Source: Lapillicoccus sp. (GTDB lineage: Bacteria; Actinomycetota; Actinomycetes; Actinomycetales; Dermatophilaceae). Taken from it: a stretch of DNA of 64,000 bases. Shown here one piece after another: positions 40,122 to 48,975 of the stretch. Made by a program: the position numbers and the translations under genes. The notes under the pieces are model-generated. The model worked only from the letters and a program-made list of their open reading frames with translations, searched no databases and was not told the origin of the DNA. Numbering within the stretch: position 1 is the stretch's first letter; each line of letters begins with the position of its first letter. Where the stretch lies: assembly GCF_025353065.1 (NCBI RefSeq), contig NZ_JANXRJ010000319.1:1-64000 (forward strand), written 5' to 3'.

Positions 40122-40598
40122 TCACATGTTCTGGGCGCCGCTCACGATCGCCTGCCGGATGCGGTTGTAGGTGCCGCACCGACAGACGTTGCGGATGGCG
40201 TCGAGGTCGGCGTCGGTGATCGACCGTCCCTGGGCCTTCACCTCGTGCACGAGGGCCACGGCCGCCATGATCTGGCCCGGCTGGCAGTAGCCGCACTGGG
40301 CCACATCGCGCGCGATCCATGCGTCCTGCATGGGGTGCAGATCACCCGGCACGGTGTCCGCGAGGCCCTCGATGGTCGTGATCTCGTCGGTGGCCTTGAT
40401 GTCGGCCACCCGGACCGCGCAGGGGTTGAACGCCTTGCCGTTGATGTGCGAGGTGCACGCCTTGCAGACGTTGATGCCGCAGCCGTACTTGGGACCGGTG
40501 ACGCCGAGGACGTCGCGCAGGACCCAGAGCAGCCGGACGTCGTCTGCGACATCGACCGTGACGTTCTGGCCATTGAGCCGAAAAGTGTGTTGTGCCAT
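40122..40598 (-). CDS. 2Fe-2S subunit of a molybdenum hydroxylase
   Basis: This 158-residue protein has two [2Fe-2S] domains typical of the small subunit of xanthine oxidase-family enzymes: a plant-type cluster (C40, C45, C48, C60 in YGCGINVCKACTSHING and beyond) and a second with C102/C105 (QCGYCQPGQ) and C139/C141 (NVCRCGTYNRI). It passes electrons from the molybdenum centre. It lies 59 bases after the large-subunit gene on the same strand. The closest type is isoquinoline 1-oxidoreductase alpha (IorA). No FAD subunit gene is present. Confidence 0.95.
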   Translation of the reverse strand: MAQHTFRLNGQNVTVDVADDVRLLWVLRDVLGVTGPKYGCGINVCKACTSHINGKAFNPCAVRVADIKATDEITTIEGLADTVPGDLHPMQDAWIARDVAQCGYCQPGQIMAAVALVHEVKAQGRSITDADLDAIRNVCRCGTYNRIRQAIVSGAQNM

Positions 40599-40657
40599 GA
40601 GGTTTCGCCTTTTCTGCAGGTGGGGGGCCAGAAGGCAGGGGCCCAGGATGAGAGGAC

Positions 40658-43012
40658 TCAGAAGGTGGAGGAGAGGCCGTCGGTCGGGGACTGCTGCACC
40701 GGCGGGATGTAGGGCTTCGGGGTGAAGGAGATGGTGCCGTGGTTGATCGGGAACCGGGTCGGGACGGTACCCGTGGCCCGGGCATACGCGCAGGCGGTGG
40801 CCGCGACCGTCGAGGCGACGCCGGCCTCCCCCGCACCCCCGGGGGCGTCGCCGTTCGACGGCATGATGATGCACTCGAAGTCGAGCGGGGTGTTCCACTG
40901 CCGCGTGTAGAAGTAGTTGTCCCAGCTCGCTTCGAGGAAGGCACCCGCCTGCAGGTGGTTGCTGCTCGTGAGCGCGAGGGCGATGCCGTCGTTGACGCCG
41001 CCCATCATCTGCGCCTCGAGTCCCACGGGGTTCACCACGAGGCCCGCATCCACCGCGATGACCGCCTTGGTCACCCTCGGTCCCGTGACCCCGTCCCGGA
41101 TCGGCCGGTTGACGGTGGCGGGACGCGCGTCGATCTCGATGAGCACGGCGGTCGCCCCCTTGTACTCCGCGTGCAGCGCGATGCCCTGCGCGGTCCCGGC
41201 CGGCATCGAGCGCCCCCAGGTCCCGACCTGGGCGACCTTCTGGAGCACCGCTCTGGCCTTGGCGTTCTTGACGAACGCGAGCCGGACGGCGAGCGGGTCG
41301 AGGCCGAGCTTCTTGCCCAGTTGGTCGATGAACAGCTCGTTGGCACAGGCGACGTCGGGTGAGTAGATGTTGCGCATGCTGCCCGTGTTGAAGCCCATGT
41401 CGACCTCGTTGAGCAGCTGGGTCACCACCCCGAAGTTGTAGGGCAGCTCCTGGGTGAGCTCGAAGATCGACTCGGCGAGCCCGAGGTTGCCCAGGCCGGT
41501 CGGCAGCTCCGCGACCATGGCGGTCAGCCGCTCCCCGAGGCCGTGCGAGAAGTCGGTCCGGATGCTCGTATGCCGCTGCTCGAAGGTCAGCACGTTGCCG
41601 GCCAGGACGGTGGCGCGGATGCGGGACGTGGCCATCGGGTGGGTCCGTCCCTGGCGTGGCTCGTCGGCACGGTGCCACATCAGCTTGACGGGCTTCCCCA
41701 TCGCCTTGGAGATCTTCGCCGACTCGAGGGCGGCGTCACCAAAGAGCTTGTGCCCGAACGACCCTCCTCCGGTGACGACATTGACCGTGACGTTGGTCTG
41801 GAGCATCCCCAGTGCGTCGGCGATGTTCTTCTGGGCGACGATCGGCGACTTGAGGCCCGCCCACACCGTCGCGGTGGTGGCGCGGACGTCGGCGATGGCG
41901 CAGTTGGGCTCGAGGGCGGCGCTGCTGCGGAACATGAACTCGAAGCGCATGTCGATCGTCTGGGTGAGGATCGGGACGCGTGGCACGGTCATCGGCAGCT
42001 CGGCCGCCTTGAGCCGCGCGAGCACCGAGGCGTCGGACTGGCCCTCGACCGGACCTCCCTGCCACACGACGTCGAGCGCGCGCACCGCATCGATGCACTG
42101 GCCGAAGGTGGCCGCCCGCACGGCGACCCCGGTGTCGATCATCACGACGTCGGTCACCCCGGGCATCGCCAGGACGACGGGCAGGTTGCGGATCGCCGTG
42201 GGTGACCCGTTGAGGGTCGGCGGCCGGCAGACCATCGTCGGCAGCGCACCCGGCACCTGCAGGTCGGTGGTGAAGGTCTTCTTCCCCGTGACGATGTCGC
42301 GGGCGTCGACCCGGCCGTAGCCCTGGCCGATCACCGAGTAGGCCGACGTCGGCTTGAGGGTCACCGTGACGGGACGGGTCGTGGAGCTCGCGGCCTTCGC
42401 GGCCAGCTGGCCGTAGGTGCGGGTCGCGCCACCGGGCGCCGAGATGACCCCCAGCTTCGTGACGAGATCCGAGACGTTGGCGCCCAGCTCGATCGCCGCG
42501 GCCTGCAGCAGCGCGCCGCGGGCGATCGTGGCCGCCACCCGGATGGGGGTGAACATCGACTCCATCGTGTTGGAGCCGCCGGTCAGCTGGTTGAAGATCA
42601 GCTCGGGGCGGGCCGGTGCCAGGGTGACGTCCACCTTGTCGACGGACACGGCGAGCTCCTCCGCGATGATCATCGCCGCGGCCGTGGTGATGCCCTGACC
42701 GACCTCGGCCCTCGGGATGGCAAAGTGCGCGATCCCCTGGCTGTCGACCGTGATCGTGATCAGCGCCGACGTCGGGAGGGCGGACTGGGTCTGGAGGTCA
42801 CCCAGGTCGTAGGTCTCGGCGATCTGCGGCGGTGAGGGGATCGCGGCCTGGGCCGGCGCCGCCCCCACGCTCAGATCGGCGGCGACCGCGAGGGTGGCGC
42901 CGCCGAGGACGAAGCCGACGAAGGTGCGCCGCTTCAGCCCTGTCTGTCCGGCCTGCTCGGCCTGCACCTCGCGACCCTGCTGGTCGTGTCGATCGTGTGC
43001 CGTCGTGGTCAT
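40658..43012 (-). CDS. molybdopterin-binding aldehyde/isoquinoline oxidoreductase large subunit
   Basis: This 784-residue protein is the molybdenum-cofactor subunit of the IorB type. An N-terminal Tat signal is clear: LKRRTFVGFVLGGATLAVAA at residues 26-45, with cleavage likely after AQA. Cofactor-binding blocks include AEVGQGITTAAAMIIAEEL, GGSFGHKLFGDAALE and, near the end, GGAGEAGVAS with the catalytic Glu. ATG at 43012 has GAGGGG about five bases before it. With the small subunit it should form a periplasm-facing dehydrogenase using an unknown aldehyde or N-heterocycle and a membrane or soluble electron acceptor. Confidence 0.92.
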   Translation of the reverse strand: MTTTAHDRHDQQGREVQAEQAGQTGLKRRTFVGFVLGGATLAVAADLSVGAAPAQAAIPSPPQIAETYDLGDLQTQSALPTSALITITVDSQGIAHFAIPRAEVGQGITTAAAMIIAEELAVSVDKVDVTLAPARPELIFNQLTGGSNTMESMFTPIRVAATIARGALLQAAAIELGANVSDLVTKLGVISAPGGATRTYGQLAAKAASSTTRPVTVTLKPTSAYSVIGQGYGRVDARDIVTGKKTFTTDLQVPGALPTMVCRPPTLNGSPTAIRNLPVVLAMPGVTDVVMIDTGVAVRAATFGQCIDAVRALDVVWQGGPVEGQSDASVLARLKAAELPMTVPRVPILTQTIDMRFEFMFRSSAALEPNCAIADVRATTATVWAGLKSPIVAQKNIADALGMLQTNVTVNVVTGGGSFGHKLFGDAALESAKISKAMGKPVKLMWHRADEPRQGRTHPMATSRIRATVLAGNVLTFEQRHTSIRTDFSHGLGERLTAMVAELPTGLGNLGLAESIFELTQELPYNFGVVTQLLNEVDMGFNTGSMRNIYSPDVACANELFIDQLGKKLGLDPLAVRLAFVKNAKARAVLQKVAQVGTWGRSMPAGTAQGIALHAEYKGATAVLIEIDARPATVNRPIRDGVTGPRVTKAVIAVDAGLVVNPVGLEAQMMGGVNDGIALALTSSNHLQAGAFLEASWDNYFYTRQWNTPLDFECIIMPSNGDAPGGAGEAGVASTVAATACAYARATGTVPTRFPINHGTISFTPKPYIPPVQQSPTDGLSSTF

Positions 43013-43330
43013 CTGAACCCCTCGCTCCGTGGCGATGCGCGACAGACCTCCTGTCGCGGTCCTTGCCCAACGAGCCGACGGCACGGAAGTTACGCGGGGT
43101 AAGGAGTCCCAAGACCGTCACACGGCAAGGCCCGTCCCGCATCCTGCAGGGGAGGAGAGCAACCTCACAAAACGGGCGTCAGATCGCCTCGTGCACCCCC
43201 CCACCACCCCCGCTTCTTGCTTCTGCCGGGCCCGTTCTTACGACATTCCGGTCAGGTTCGGGCACCCTCGGAGCAACAAGCGGGGTCTTGAGATGGCGAC
43301 GGTGCGTCACGCTCGCCGGTCGACGCCTCG
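43013..43330. other. intergenic region between the molybdenum hydroxylase and rsmB
   Basis: No gene is seen in these 318 bases. Close to the hydroxylase start, GCGACAG (43039-43045) and CTGTCGC (43051-43057) form a short hairpin whose loop reads GAGGT on the minus strand, about 30 bases before the ATG; it might affect translation. The rest probably holds the hydroxylase promoter, but no convincing -35/-10 pair stands out. This is the right-hand border of the accessory island. Confidence 0.5.
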
Positions 43331-44857
43331 TCAGCGCTTGCGCAGCAGCGCGAAGAACATCGCATCGGTGCCGTGCCGGTGCGGCCAGAGCTGGACGAAC
43401 GGCCCGTCGCCGAGGTCGGACACGGGGCTGCCGTCGGGACGTGCAAAGAGGGAGCGGGCATCCACGACCTCCACGTCGTCGCGCTCCTTCACGACGTCGA
43501 GGACGACGAAACGGGTCTCGTTGAGGTGGGGGCTGCAGGTCGCATAGGCGATGACGCCGCCCGGGCGGGTGGCGTCGATGCCGCTGGCGAGCAGCTCCCG
43601 CTGGAGGCTGGCGAGCGCCACGACGTCGGCGGGCTGCCGGCGCCAGCGGGCCTCCGGCCGCCGGCGCAACGCTCCGAGTCCCGTGCACGGCGCATCGATG
43701 AGCACCCTGTCGTAGGAGTCGGGTTCGTCAGCGCCGATCTCCCGGCCGTCCCCGACCCGGACGGTGATCTGGCCGTCGCCGCCGTCCGCGATGGCCGGCG
43801 CCAGGGTATGCCGCACGAGCTCGGCCCGGTGGTCGCTCACCTCGTTGGCCACCAGCCCGGCCCCACGCAGCAGGGCGAGCCCTGCGAGCAGCCCGGCCTT
43901 CCCGCCGGGCCCGGCGCACAGGTCGAGCCACTCCTCGCTCCCCGAACCGTCCTCGCGCTCCACCTCTGCTGCGGCGACGGCGAGCGCGACGAGCTGAGAA
44001 CCCTCGTCCTGCACGGCCGCTCGCCCCTCTCGCACCGCCCGGATGGCTCCGGGGTCACCCTCGTCGAGCACTACCGCCGTCCGCGCCAGCCGGCCGCGCT
44101 CGCCTCCGGCCTCGAGCAGCTCGTCGATGCTCGAGAGCCCGGGCCGGGCCACGAGCGTGACCCGAGCCGGCGCGTTGTCGGCCGCGAGCAGGGCGTCGAG
44201 CTCGGCGTCCACGGTGTCGGCCGTGGCCGCGCCGTGGCCGAGGAGGGCGGCACGCAGGGCCCGGACGATCCACTCAGGGTGGCTCGTGCGGATCGCCCGC
44301 GCAGCGGTGGGCTCGAGCCCCTCCGGGACGACGTGGGTCAGCCACGCGTCGCGGTCGCGCTCGGACACCCGCCGCATCACGGCGTTGACGAACCCCGACG
44401 CACCGATCCCGTTGACCTGCCGGGCGAGGGCGACCGTCTCGTCGACGGCCGCGTGCACCGGCACCCGCATCCCGAGCAGCTGGTGGACGCCGAGCCGAAG
44501 GGTGTCGAGGACATTGGCGTCGATCGCCTCGACGCCACGGCCCGAGGCGAGGGCGATGACGGGGTCGTAGAGACCACGCATGCGCGTGGCGCCGTAGACG
44601 AGCTCGGTCGCGAAGGCAGCGTCCCGACCGCGGATTCCCTTCTCACGCAGCTGTTTCGGCAGCTCGAGGTTGGCGTAGGCACCGTCCGAGACCGCGCGCA
44701 TGACGGTGTATGCCGCGAGCCGCGTCGCATCGGTGTGCCGCGAGCGGTCGGCCGGTCGCTGGACCGAGCCCCCGTCGGCACGCCGCCCGTCGGACCCCTT
44801 GCGTCCGGCGCCGCCGTCGTCACGGGACCGCCCGCGGTCGCGGCGCTCGTCAGACAT
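43331..44857 (-). CDS. rsmB: 16S rRNA (cytosine-C5)-methyltransferase, RsmB-type
   Basis: This 508-residue protein methylates a cytosine in 16S rRNA (position 967 in E. coli). The first 45 residues are a basic, low-complexity extension; an NusB-like RNA-binding domain (about 45-200) and the methyltransferase domain follow. SAM motif I is [14 protein letters not shown]; the two catalytic cysteines are in [17 protein letters not shown] and [16 protein letters not shown] at 44857 overlaps the fmt end by 8 bases. Its usual downstream neighbour rpe is displaced by the island. Confidence 0.95.
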   Translation of the reverse strand: MSDERRDRGRSRDDGGAGRKGSDGRRADGGSVQRPADRSRHTDATRLAAYTVMRAVSDGAYANLELPKQLREKGIRGRDAAFATELVYGATRMRGLYDPVIALASGRGVEAIDANVLDTLRLGVHQLLGMRVPVHAAVDETVALARQVNGIGASGFVNAVMRRVSERDRDAWLTHVVPEGLEPTAARAIRTSHPEWIVRALRAALLGHGAATADTVDAELDALLAADNAPARVTLVARPGLSSIDELLEAGGERGRLARTAVVLDEGDPGAIRAVREGRAAVQDEGSQLVALAVAAAEVEREDGSGSEEWLDLCAGPGGKAGLLAGLALLRGAGLVANEVSDHRAELVRHTLAPAIADGGDGQITVRVGDGREIGADEPDSYDRVLIDAPCTGLGALRRRPEARWRRQPADVVALASLQRELLASGIDATRPGGVIAYATCSPHLNETRFVVLDVVKERDDVEVVDARSLFARPDGSPVSDLGDGPFVQLWPHRHGTDAMFFALLRKR

Positions 44858-45785
44858 CGCCGAGCCGTTCGCCGGAGTCGATCCGCAGCCCGCGTGCCCA
44901 GTCGGCGGCCGGCATCGGTTTCTTGCCGTCCGCCTGGACGATCCCGAGCTGGACCGCACCTGCGCCAGTCCCCACGCATACCGACTTCTTGGTCACGAGA
45001 ACCGTTCCAGCAGTCAGAGTTTCGGTCAGATCGGGCGCCAACGACACGGGGAGGACCTTGAGCCGTTCACCCCGGAAGGTCGTCCACGCACCCGGCGCCG
45101 GCGTGCACCCCCGCACCAGCCGGTCGATCGCGAACGCCGGCCGCTCCCAGTCGATCCGGGCGTCCTCGACCGAGATCTTGGGCGCGAGGGACACACCGTC
45201 CGCCGGCTGGGGGCGGGCCACGAGCTCTCCGCTCGCGATGCCGTCCATCGTCGCGACGAGCAGGCCGGCCCCCGCGAGCGCGAGCCGGGCGAGCAGGGCG
45301 CCGCTGGTGTCGTCGGCGCGGATCGTCTCGGTCATCGTGCCGAAGACCGGCCCTGTGTCGAGCCCCTCCTCGATGAGGAAGGTGCTCGCCCCGGTGACCT
45401 CGTCCCCCGCCATGACGGCGTGCTGCACCGGAGCCGCGCCCCGCCAGGCCGGGAGGAGAGAGAAGTGCAGGTTGACCCAGCCGTGCACCGGGATGTCGAG
45501 GGCGCTCCTCGGGATGAGCGCGCCGTAGGCGACCACCGGGCAGACGTCGGGAGCGAGGTCACGCAGGTCGCTCTGGAAATCCGGGTCCCGCGGGCTCTTC
45601 GGCGTGAGCACCGGCACCCCGAGCGCCTCGGCCCGCTGTCGCACCGGTGAGGCGACGAGCGACCGCCCACGACCGGCGGGCGCGTCCGGGCGGGTGACGA
45701 CGCCGACGACCTCGTGGCTCGACGCCGCGAGCGCCTCGAGAGCCGGCACCGCGACCGCCGGCGTCCCGGCGAGGACGAGGCGCAC
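44850..45785 (-). CDS. fmt: methionyl-tRNA formyltransferase
   Basis: Fmt puts a formyl group on initiator Met-tRNA. The 311-residue protein has the formyltransferase signature [20 protein letters not shown] followed by [12 protein letters not shown], and a C-terminal OB-like tRNA-binding domain ([13 protein letters not shown]). The start is GTG at 45785, one base after the def stop. The order def-fmt-rsmB is standard. Confidence 0.97.
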   Translation of the reverse strand: MRLVLAGTPAVAVPALEALAASSHEVVGVVTRPDAPAGRGRSLVASPVRQRAEALGVPVLTPKSPRDPDFQSDLRDLAPDVCPVVAYGALIPRSALDIPVHGWVNLHFSLLPAWRGAAPVQHAVMAGDEVTGASTFLIEEGLDTGPVFGTMTETIRADDTSGALLARLALAGAGLLVATMDGIASGELVARPQPADGVSLAPKISVEDARIDWERPAFAIDRLVRGCTPAPGAWTTFRGERLKVLPVSLAPDLTETLTAGTVLVTKKSVCVGTGAGAVQLGIVQADGKKPMPAADWARGLRIDSGERLGDV

Positions 45786-45786
45786 G

Positions 45787-46329
45787 TTAGAGGCCCCGCC
45801 CGAAGCTCCCGTGCGGACTCACCTTGACCAGGGGCGCGGGGCCACCCCAGTCCGACTCGCGGATCGCCCGCATCGCCAACCGGCGCTGCTCGGGGTCGAG
45901 CCGGTCGATGAAGAGGATGCCGTCGAGGTGATCGGTCTCGTGCTGGATGCACCGGGCCAGCAGGTCGGACCCCTCGAGCCGGACCGGCTCGCCGTGCATG
46001 TCGAAGCCGGAGGCCACGACGCGCAGCGCCCGGGAGGTGTCGTACGTCAGGCCGGGGAACGACAGGCACCCCTCCGGTCCGAGCTGCAGCTCCGGCGACA
46101 GCTCGAGCCGCGGGTTGACGAGGTGCCCGACGACCTCGTCGACGAAGTAGGTGAAGACCCGCAGCCCCACCCCGAGCTGGGGGGCCGCCAGACCCCGACC
46201 CGGCGCCGCGAGCATCGTGTCGGTGAGGTCGGCGACCAGCCGCTGCAGCTCCTTGTCGAAGTCGACGACCTCGAGCGCGGGGGTGCGCAGGATCGGATCG
46301 CCGAACAGACGGATGTCGGTGATCGACAC
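45787..46329 (-). CDS. def: peptide deformylase
   Basis: Def removes the formyl group from new proteins. All three metal-enzyme motifs are present in the 180-residue protein: [20 protein letters not shown] (metal Cys) and [12 protein letters not shown] (metal histidines and catalytic Glu). The start is GTG at 46329; the open frame upstream has no similarity. The next gene, fmt, is one base away. The 144 bases upstream, up to the MFS gene end at 46474, hold no gene and probably contain the promoter. Confidence 0.97.
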   Translation of the reverse strand: MSITDIRLFGDPILRTPALEVVDFDKELQRLVADLTDTMLAAPGRGLAAPQLGVGLRVFTYFVDEVVGHLVNPRLELSPELQLGPEGCLSFPGLTYDTSRALRVVASGFDMHGEPVRLEGSDLLARCIQHETDHLDGILFIDRLDPEQRRLAMRAIRESDWGGPAPLVKVSPHGSFGRGL

Positions 46330-46473
46330 GGGTGGGGACTCCTGCAGGACGGGACGGGACGTGGCGGAAACGGGATGAGCCGGGTGGGGCGTTGTGGCGC
46401 GCGTCAGTCTAGGCCGCGCCGGTATGCCGTCCTGCTCACCCACCGGCCGCGCCGCACCGACCGGCGGGGTCCG

Positions 46474-47715
46474 TCAGCCGACGGGCTGGCGGACGGACCG
46501 CTCGAGGGTGCGGACGGACCGCGAGAGGGTCGTGCCGAGGGCGATGGCGGCATACGTGACGGCACTGACCACCAAGAGGGTCCTGACGTCGACGAGAGCG
46601 GCGAGCGCGCCGAAGGCGAGGGTGCCCACGGGGATGGCCACGATGGATCCCAGCATGTCGTAGCTGGAGACCCGGGAGAGCACCTCCTCCGGGATGTGTT
46701 CGTGCAACGCGGTGCTCCACCCCACGCCGAAGACCTCGGTGCCGGCGCCCGCGACGACCATCGCCACGACGAGCGGCAGCGTCGTGGGGGCCACCCCGAG
46801 CAGGCCGATCGGGACGGCGATGGCGGCGATGCCGATCATCCCGGCGCGCAGCGGGAAGCGGAAGCTCAGCCGCAGCATGAACAGGGTCATCACGACCGTG
46901 CCGGCGGCCTCGGCGCTGAGGGCCAGGGCCCAGCCGTTGACGCCGAGGGCGGGTACGCGGGTGGCGATGAGCGGGCCGAGCACGCTGAGGGCGCCGGCCT
47001 GGATCGCGTTGATGACGCCGAAGACGACGACGATGAGCCAGAGCCAGGTGCGGGAGGTGAACTCGCCCCAGCCCTCGCGGAGGTCGGCGATCATCGACGG
47101 ACGCGGGACGGAGACGTCGTGCACCCGACCGGGCAGCCGGACGCCGAGGAGACAGAGGATCGCCAGCACGTAGGCGAACGAGTCGGCCGCGAGCGCCCAG
47201 CCGGCGCCGACGGTCACGACGAGGACGCCGGCGATCGAGGGGCCGATGATCGCCAGGCCGCTTCGGCTGAAGGAGAGCAGTGCGTTGGCCTGCTGGAGCC
47301 GGGAGCGGTCGACGACGAGCGGGACGATGCCCATCATCGCCGGCATGGTGAACGCGGAGACGGCGCCGTTGACCGCCTCGATGGCGATGATGGCACCGAG
47401 TTCGGCCCGGCCCGTGACGAACAGCGCGGCCGCCAGACCCTGGGTGAGGAAGGTCAGGGCGTGCGACACCTGCATCACGGTGGTGCGCGACATCCGGTCG
47501 GAGACCACACCTCCGACCAAGAGGAAGACGACCATCGCCGCCGTCCGTGCGGCGAGCACCTGGGCGAGGGCGCCGGCCGACCCGGTGAGCTCGAGGATCG
47601 CGAAGGTCAGCGCCACAGGTGCCATCGAGGACCCCGCGGTGGAGATCGTGCGGGCCGAGAAGTACCACGCGAAACGCCGGTCCCCCAGCGCTCCGAGGGA
47701 GTCGCGCAGTCTCAC
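46474..47715 (-). CDS. MFS exporter (MFS_3 type)
   Basis: This is a 12-helix transporter of 413 residues, similar in layout to the MFS_3/enterobactin-exporter-like group: FAWYFSARTISTAGSSMAPVAL near the start, VSDRMSRTTVMQ in the loop after helix 2, and an AFTMPAMMGIVP block. It could export a drug or a small natural product. GTG at 47715 overlaps the stop of the ArsR-type regulator (GTGA), so the two are co-translated and regulator control of the exporter is likely. Confidence 0.88.
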   Translation of the reverse strand: MRLRDSLGALGDRRFAWYFSARTISTAGSSMAPVALTFAILELTGSAGALAQVLAARTAAMVVFLLVGGVVSDRMSRTTVMQVSHALTFLTQGLAAALFVTGRAELGAIIAIEAVNGAVSAFTMPAMMGIVPLVVDRSRLQQANALLSFSRSGLAIIGPSIAGVLVVTVGAGWALAADSFAYVLAILCLLGVRLPGRVHDVSVPRPSMIADLREGWGEFTSRTWLWLIVVVFGVINAIQAGALSVLGPLIATRVPALGVNGWALALSAEAAGTVVMTLFMLRLSFRFPLRAGMIGIAAIAVPIGLLGVAPTTLPLVVAMVVAGAGTEVFGVGWSTALHEHIPEEVLSRVSSYDMLGSIVAIPVGTLAFGALAALVDVRTLLVVSAVTYAAIALGTTLSRSVRTLERSVRQPVG

Positions 47716-48263
47716 CGGCCCTCCTCCATCCGGAAGACGGCGATGGACATCGTCGCGCGGAGGGTGCCCTCGGTGCGCGGCGGTCTGGCGTTCGCGTGCA
47801 GGAGATACGAGGCCTGCCGGGCGAGCGCCATCGCCTCCTCCCATATCTCCGGCTCGACCCAGGTGTCGATGTCGGAGAAGAAGGTGGGTTCCGGTGCCCC
47901 CTCCGCGCCCCGCAGCCGCTTCCGGAAGCGGCGCGGGACCGCGTCGGCCATGACCTGCACCTCCGCGAGCCGGTCGACCTCGGTCGCCGGGCCCTCGGCA
48001 TCCGGCTCGACGTCCCACGGGTGGCGGTACTTCTTCGCCGTGCCGCCGTTGACCTTCTCCTCGCCGTCGATGACGAGCAGGCCCGCGGTCAGCAGGCGGC
48101 GCAGGTGGTAGGACGCGTTGGCCTGGGTGATGTCGAGCTCGCGGGCCACCTCGGCCGCGCTCAGGGTCGCGCCCGTGAGCAGCGAGAGCATCTCGAGCCG
48201 CACCGGGTGGGCGACGGACCGCAGTCGGTCGACCTGAGCAGGGGAGGGATCCGCCAAAGACAC
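47712..48263 (-). CDS. ArsR-type winged-helix regulator
   Basis: This 183-residue DNA-binding protein has an ArsR/HTH_20-type winged helix in its first 90 residues: LRSVAHPVRLEMLSLLTG, then AAEVARELDITQANASYHLR (recognition helix) and a wing at INGEEKVNGG-like sequence. There are no metal-binding cysteines, so it probably senses a drug or metabolite. The GTG start at 48263 is divergent from arfB. It is coupled to the MFS gene and likely regulates it and itself. Confidence 0.88.
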   Translation of the reverse strand: MSLADPSPAQVDRLRSVAHPVRLEMLSLLTGATLSAAEVARELDITQANASYHLRRLLTAGLLVIDGEEKVNGGTAKKYRHPWDVEPDAEGPATEVDRLAEVQVMADAVPRRFRKRLRGAEGAPEPTFFSDIDTWVEPEIWEEAMALARQASYLLHANARPPRTEGTLRATMSIAVFRMEEGR

Positions 48264-48347
48264 GTTGGGGAGTATGCCGTCGGGCTGACCGACCTGTCAA
48301 GCACCTGTTGGGGAGGTGGCTCGCACGGGCCGCCCTAAACTGAGGAG

Positions 48348-48836
48348 ATGAGCCTCGAACCGACGCCGCGGTCCCGGCCCGGAGGCGACCTCGTCGTCCC
48401 AGCTGGTCCCGGTCTGCGCTCGGGCCTCGTCATCCCCGCCAGCGAGCTGCTCGAACGGTTCTCGCGCTCGTCCGGCCCCGGCGGGCAGGGCGTCAACACG
48501 ACCGACAGCCGGGTCGAGCTGGTCTTCCGGCCGAGCACGTCGATCGCGGTCCTCGCCCTGCCGTCGGCCACCCGCGAACGCCTCCTCAACGCACTCGCTC
48601 CCCGGCTCGTCGGCGAGGACATCGCCATCGCCGCCTCCGAGCAGCGGTCGCAACGGCAGAACCGGTCGGCGGCCCGCGAGCGTCTGGTGGCGATGCTCCG
48701 CGAGGCGGCCGCTCCCCCGCCTCCGCCGCGTCGGGCCACCAGGCCCACGCTCGGCTCGCAGCGGCGGCGGCTCGCGGGCAAGAAGCGGCGGGCCGGCACC
48801 AAGGCCGCCCGAGGTCGGGTCTCGCCCGACGACTGA
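48348..48836 (+). CDS. arfB: alternative ribosome-rescue hydrolase ArfB-type
   Basis: ArfB releases stalled peptides from ribosomes on truncated mRNA. The 162-residue protein has the release-factor GGQ motif in SSGPGGQGVNTTDSRVEL (GGQ at 45-47) and a strongly basic C-terminal tail (RRRLAGKKRRAGTKAARG) that enters the empty mRNA channel. ATG at 48348 follows TGAGGAG closely. It is a single plus-strand gene among minus-strand operons and is followed by a doublet of 44-bp palindromes. Confidence 0.93.
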   Translation: MSLEPTPRSRPGGDLVVPAGPGLRSGLVIPASELLERFSRSSGPGGQGVNTTDSRVELVFRPSTSIAVLALPSATRERLLNALAPRLVGEDIAIAASEQRSQRQNRSAARERLVAMLREAAAPPPPPRRATRPTLGSQRRRLAGKKRRAGTKAARGRVSPDD

Positions 48837-48850
48837 CCTTCTCCCCCGTA

Positions 48851-48958
48851 ACGTCCGCGTCAGCGCTCGCTGGAGCAGGCGTTGCCGCGGACGCAAACGG
48901 GGGCCAGCCCGGCAACGTCCGCGTCAACGCTGGCTGGACCAGACATCCACGCGGGCGC
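48851..48958. repeat. doublet of 44-bp palindromic elements
   Basis: Two elements, 48851-48894 and 48915-48958, are separated by 20 bp. Both begin ACGTCCGCGTCA and end in (G/C)G(G/C)CGC-type sequence (GCGGACGC and GCGGGCGC), 44 bp each. Ends match those of the doublet at 14.3 kb and the single copy at 56.2 kb, though the middles differ. They lie between the convergent arfB and priA genes. Confidence 0.85.
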
Positions 48959-48975
48959 AACGGTGGTGGCCCGGC

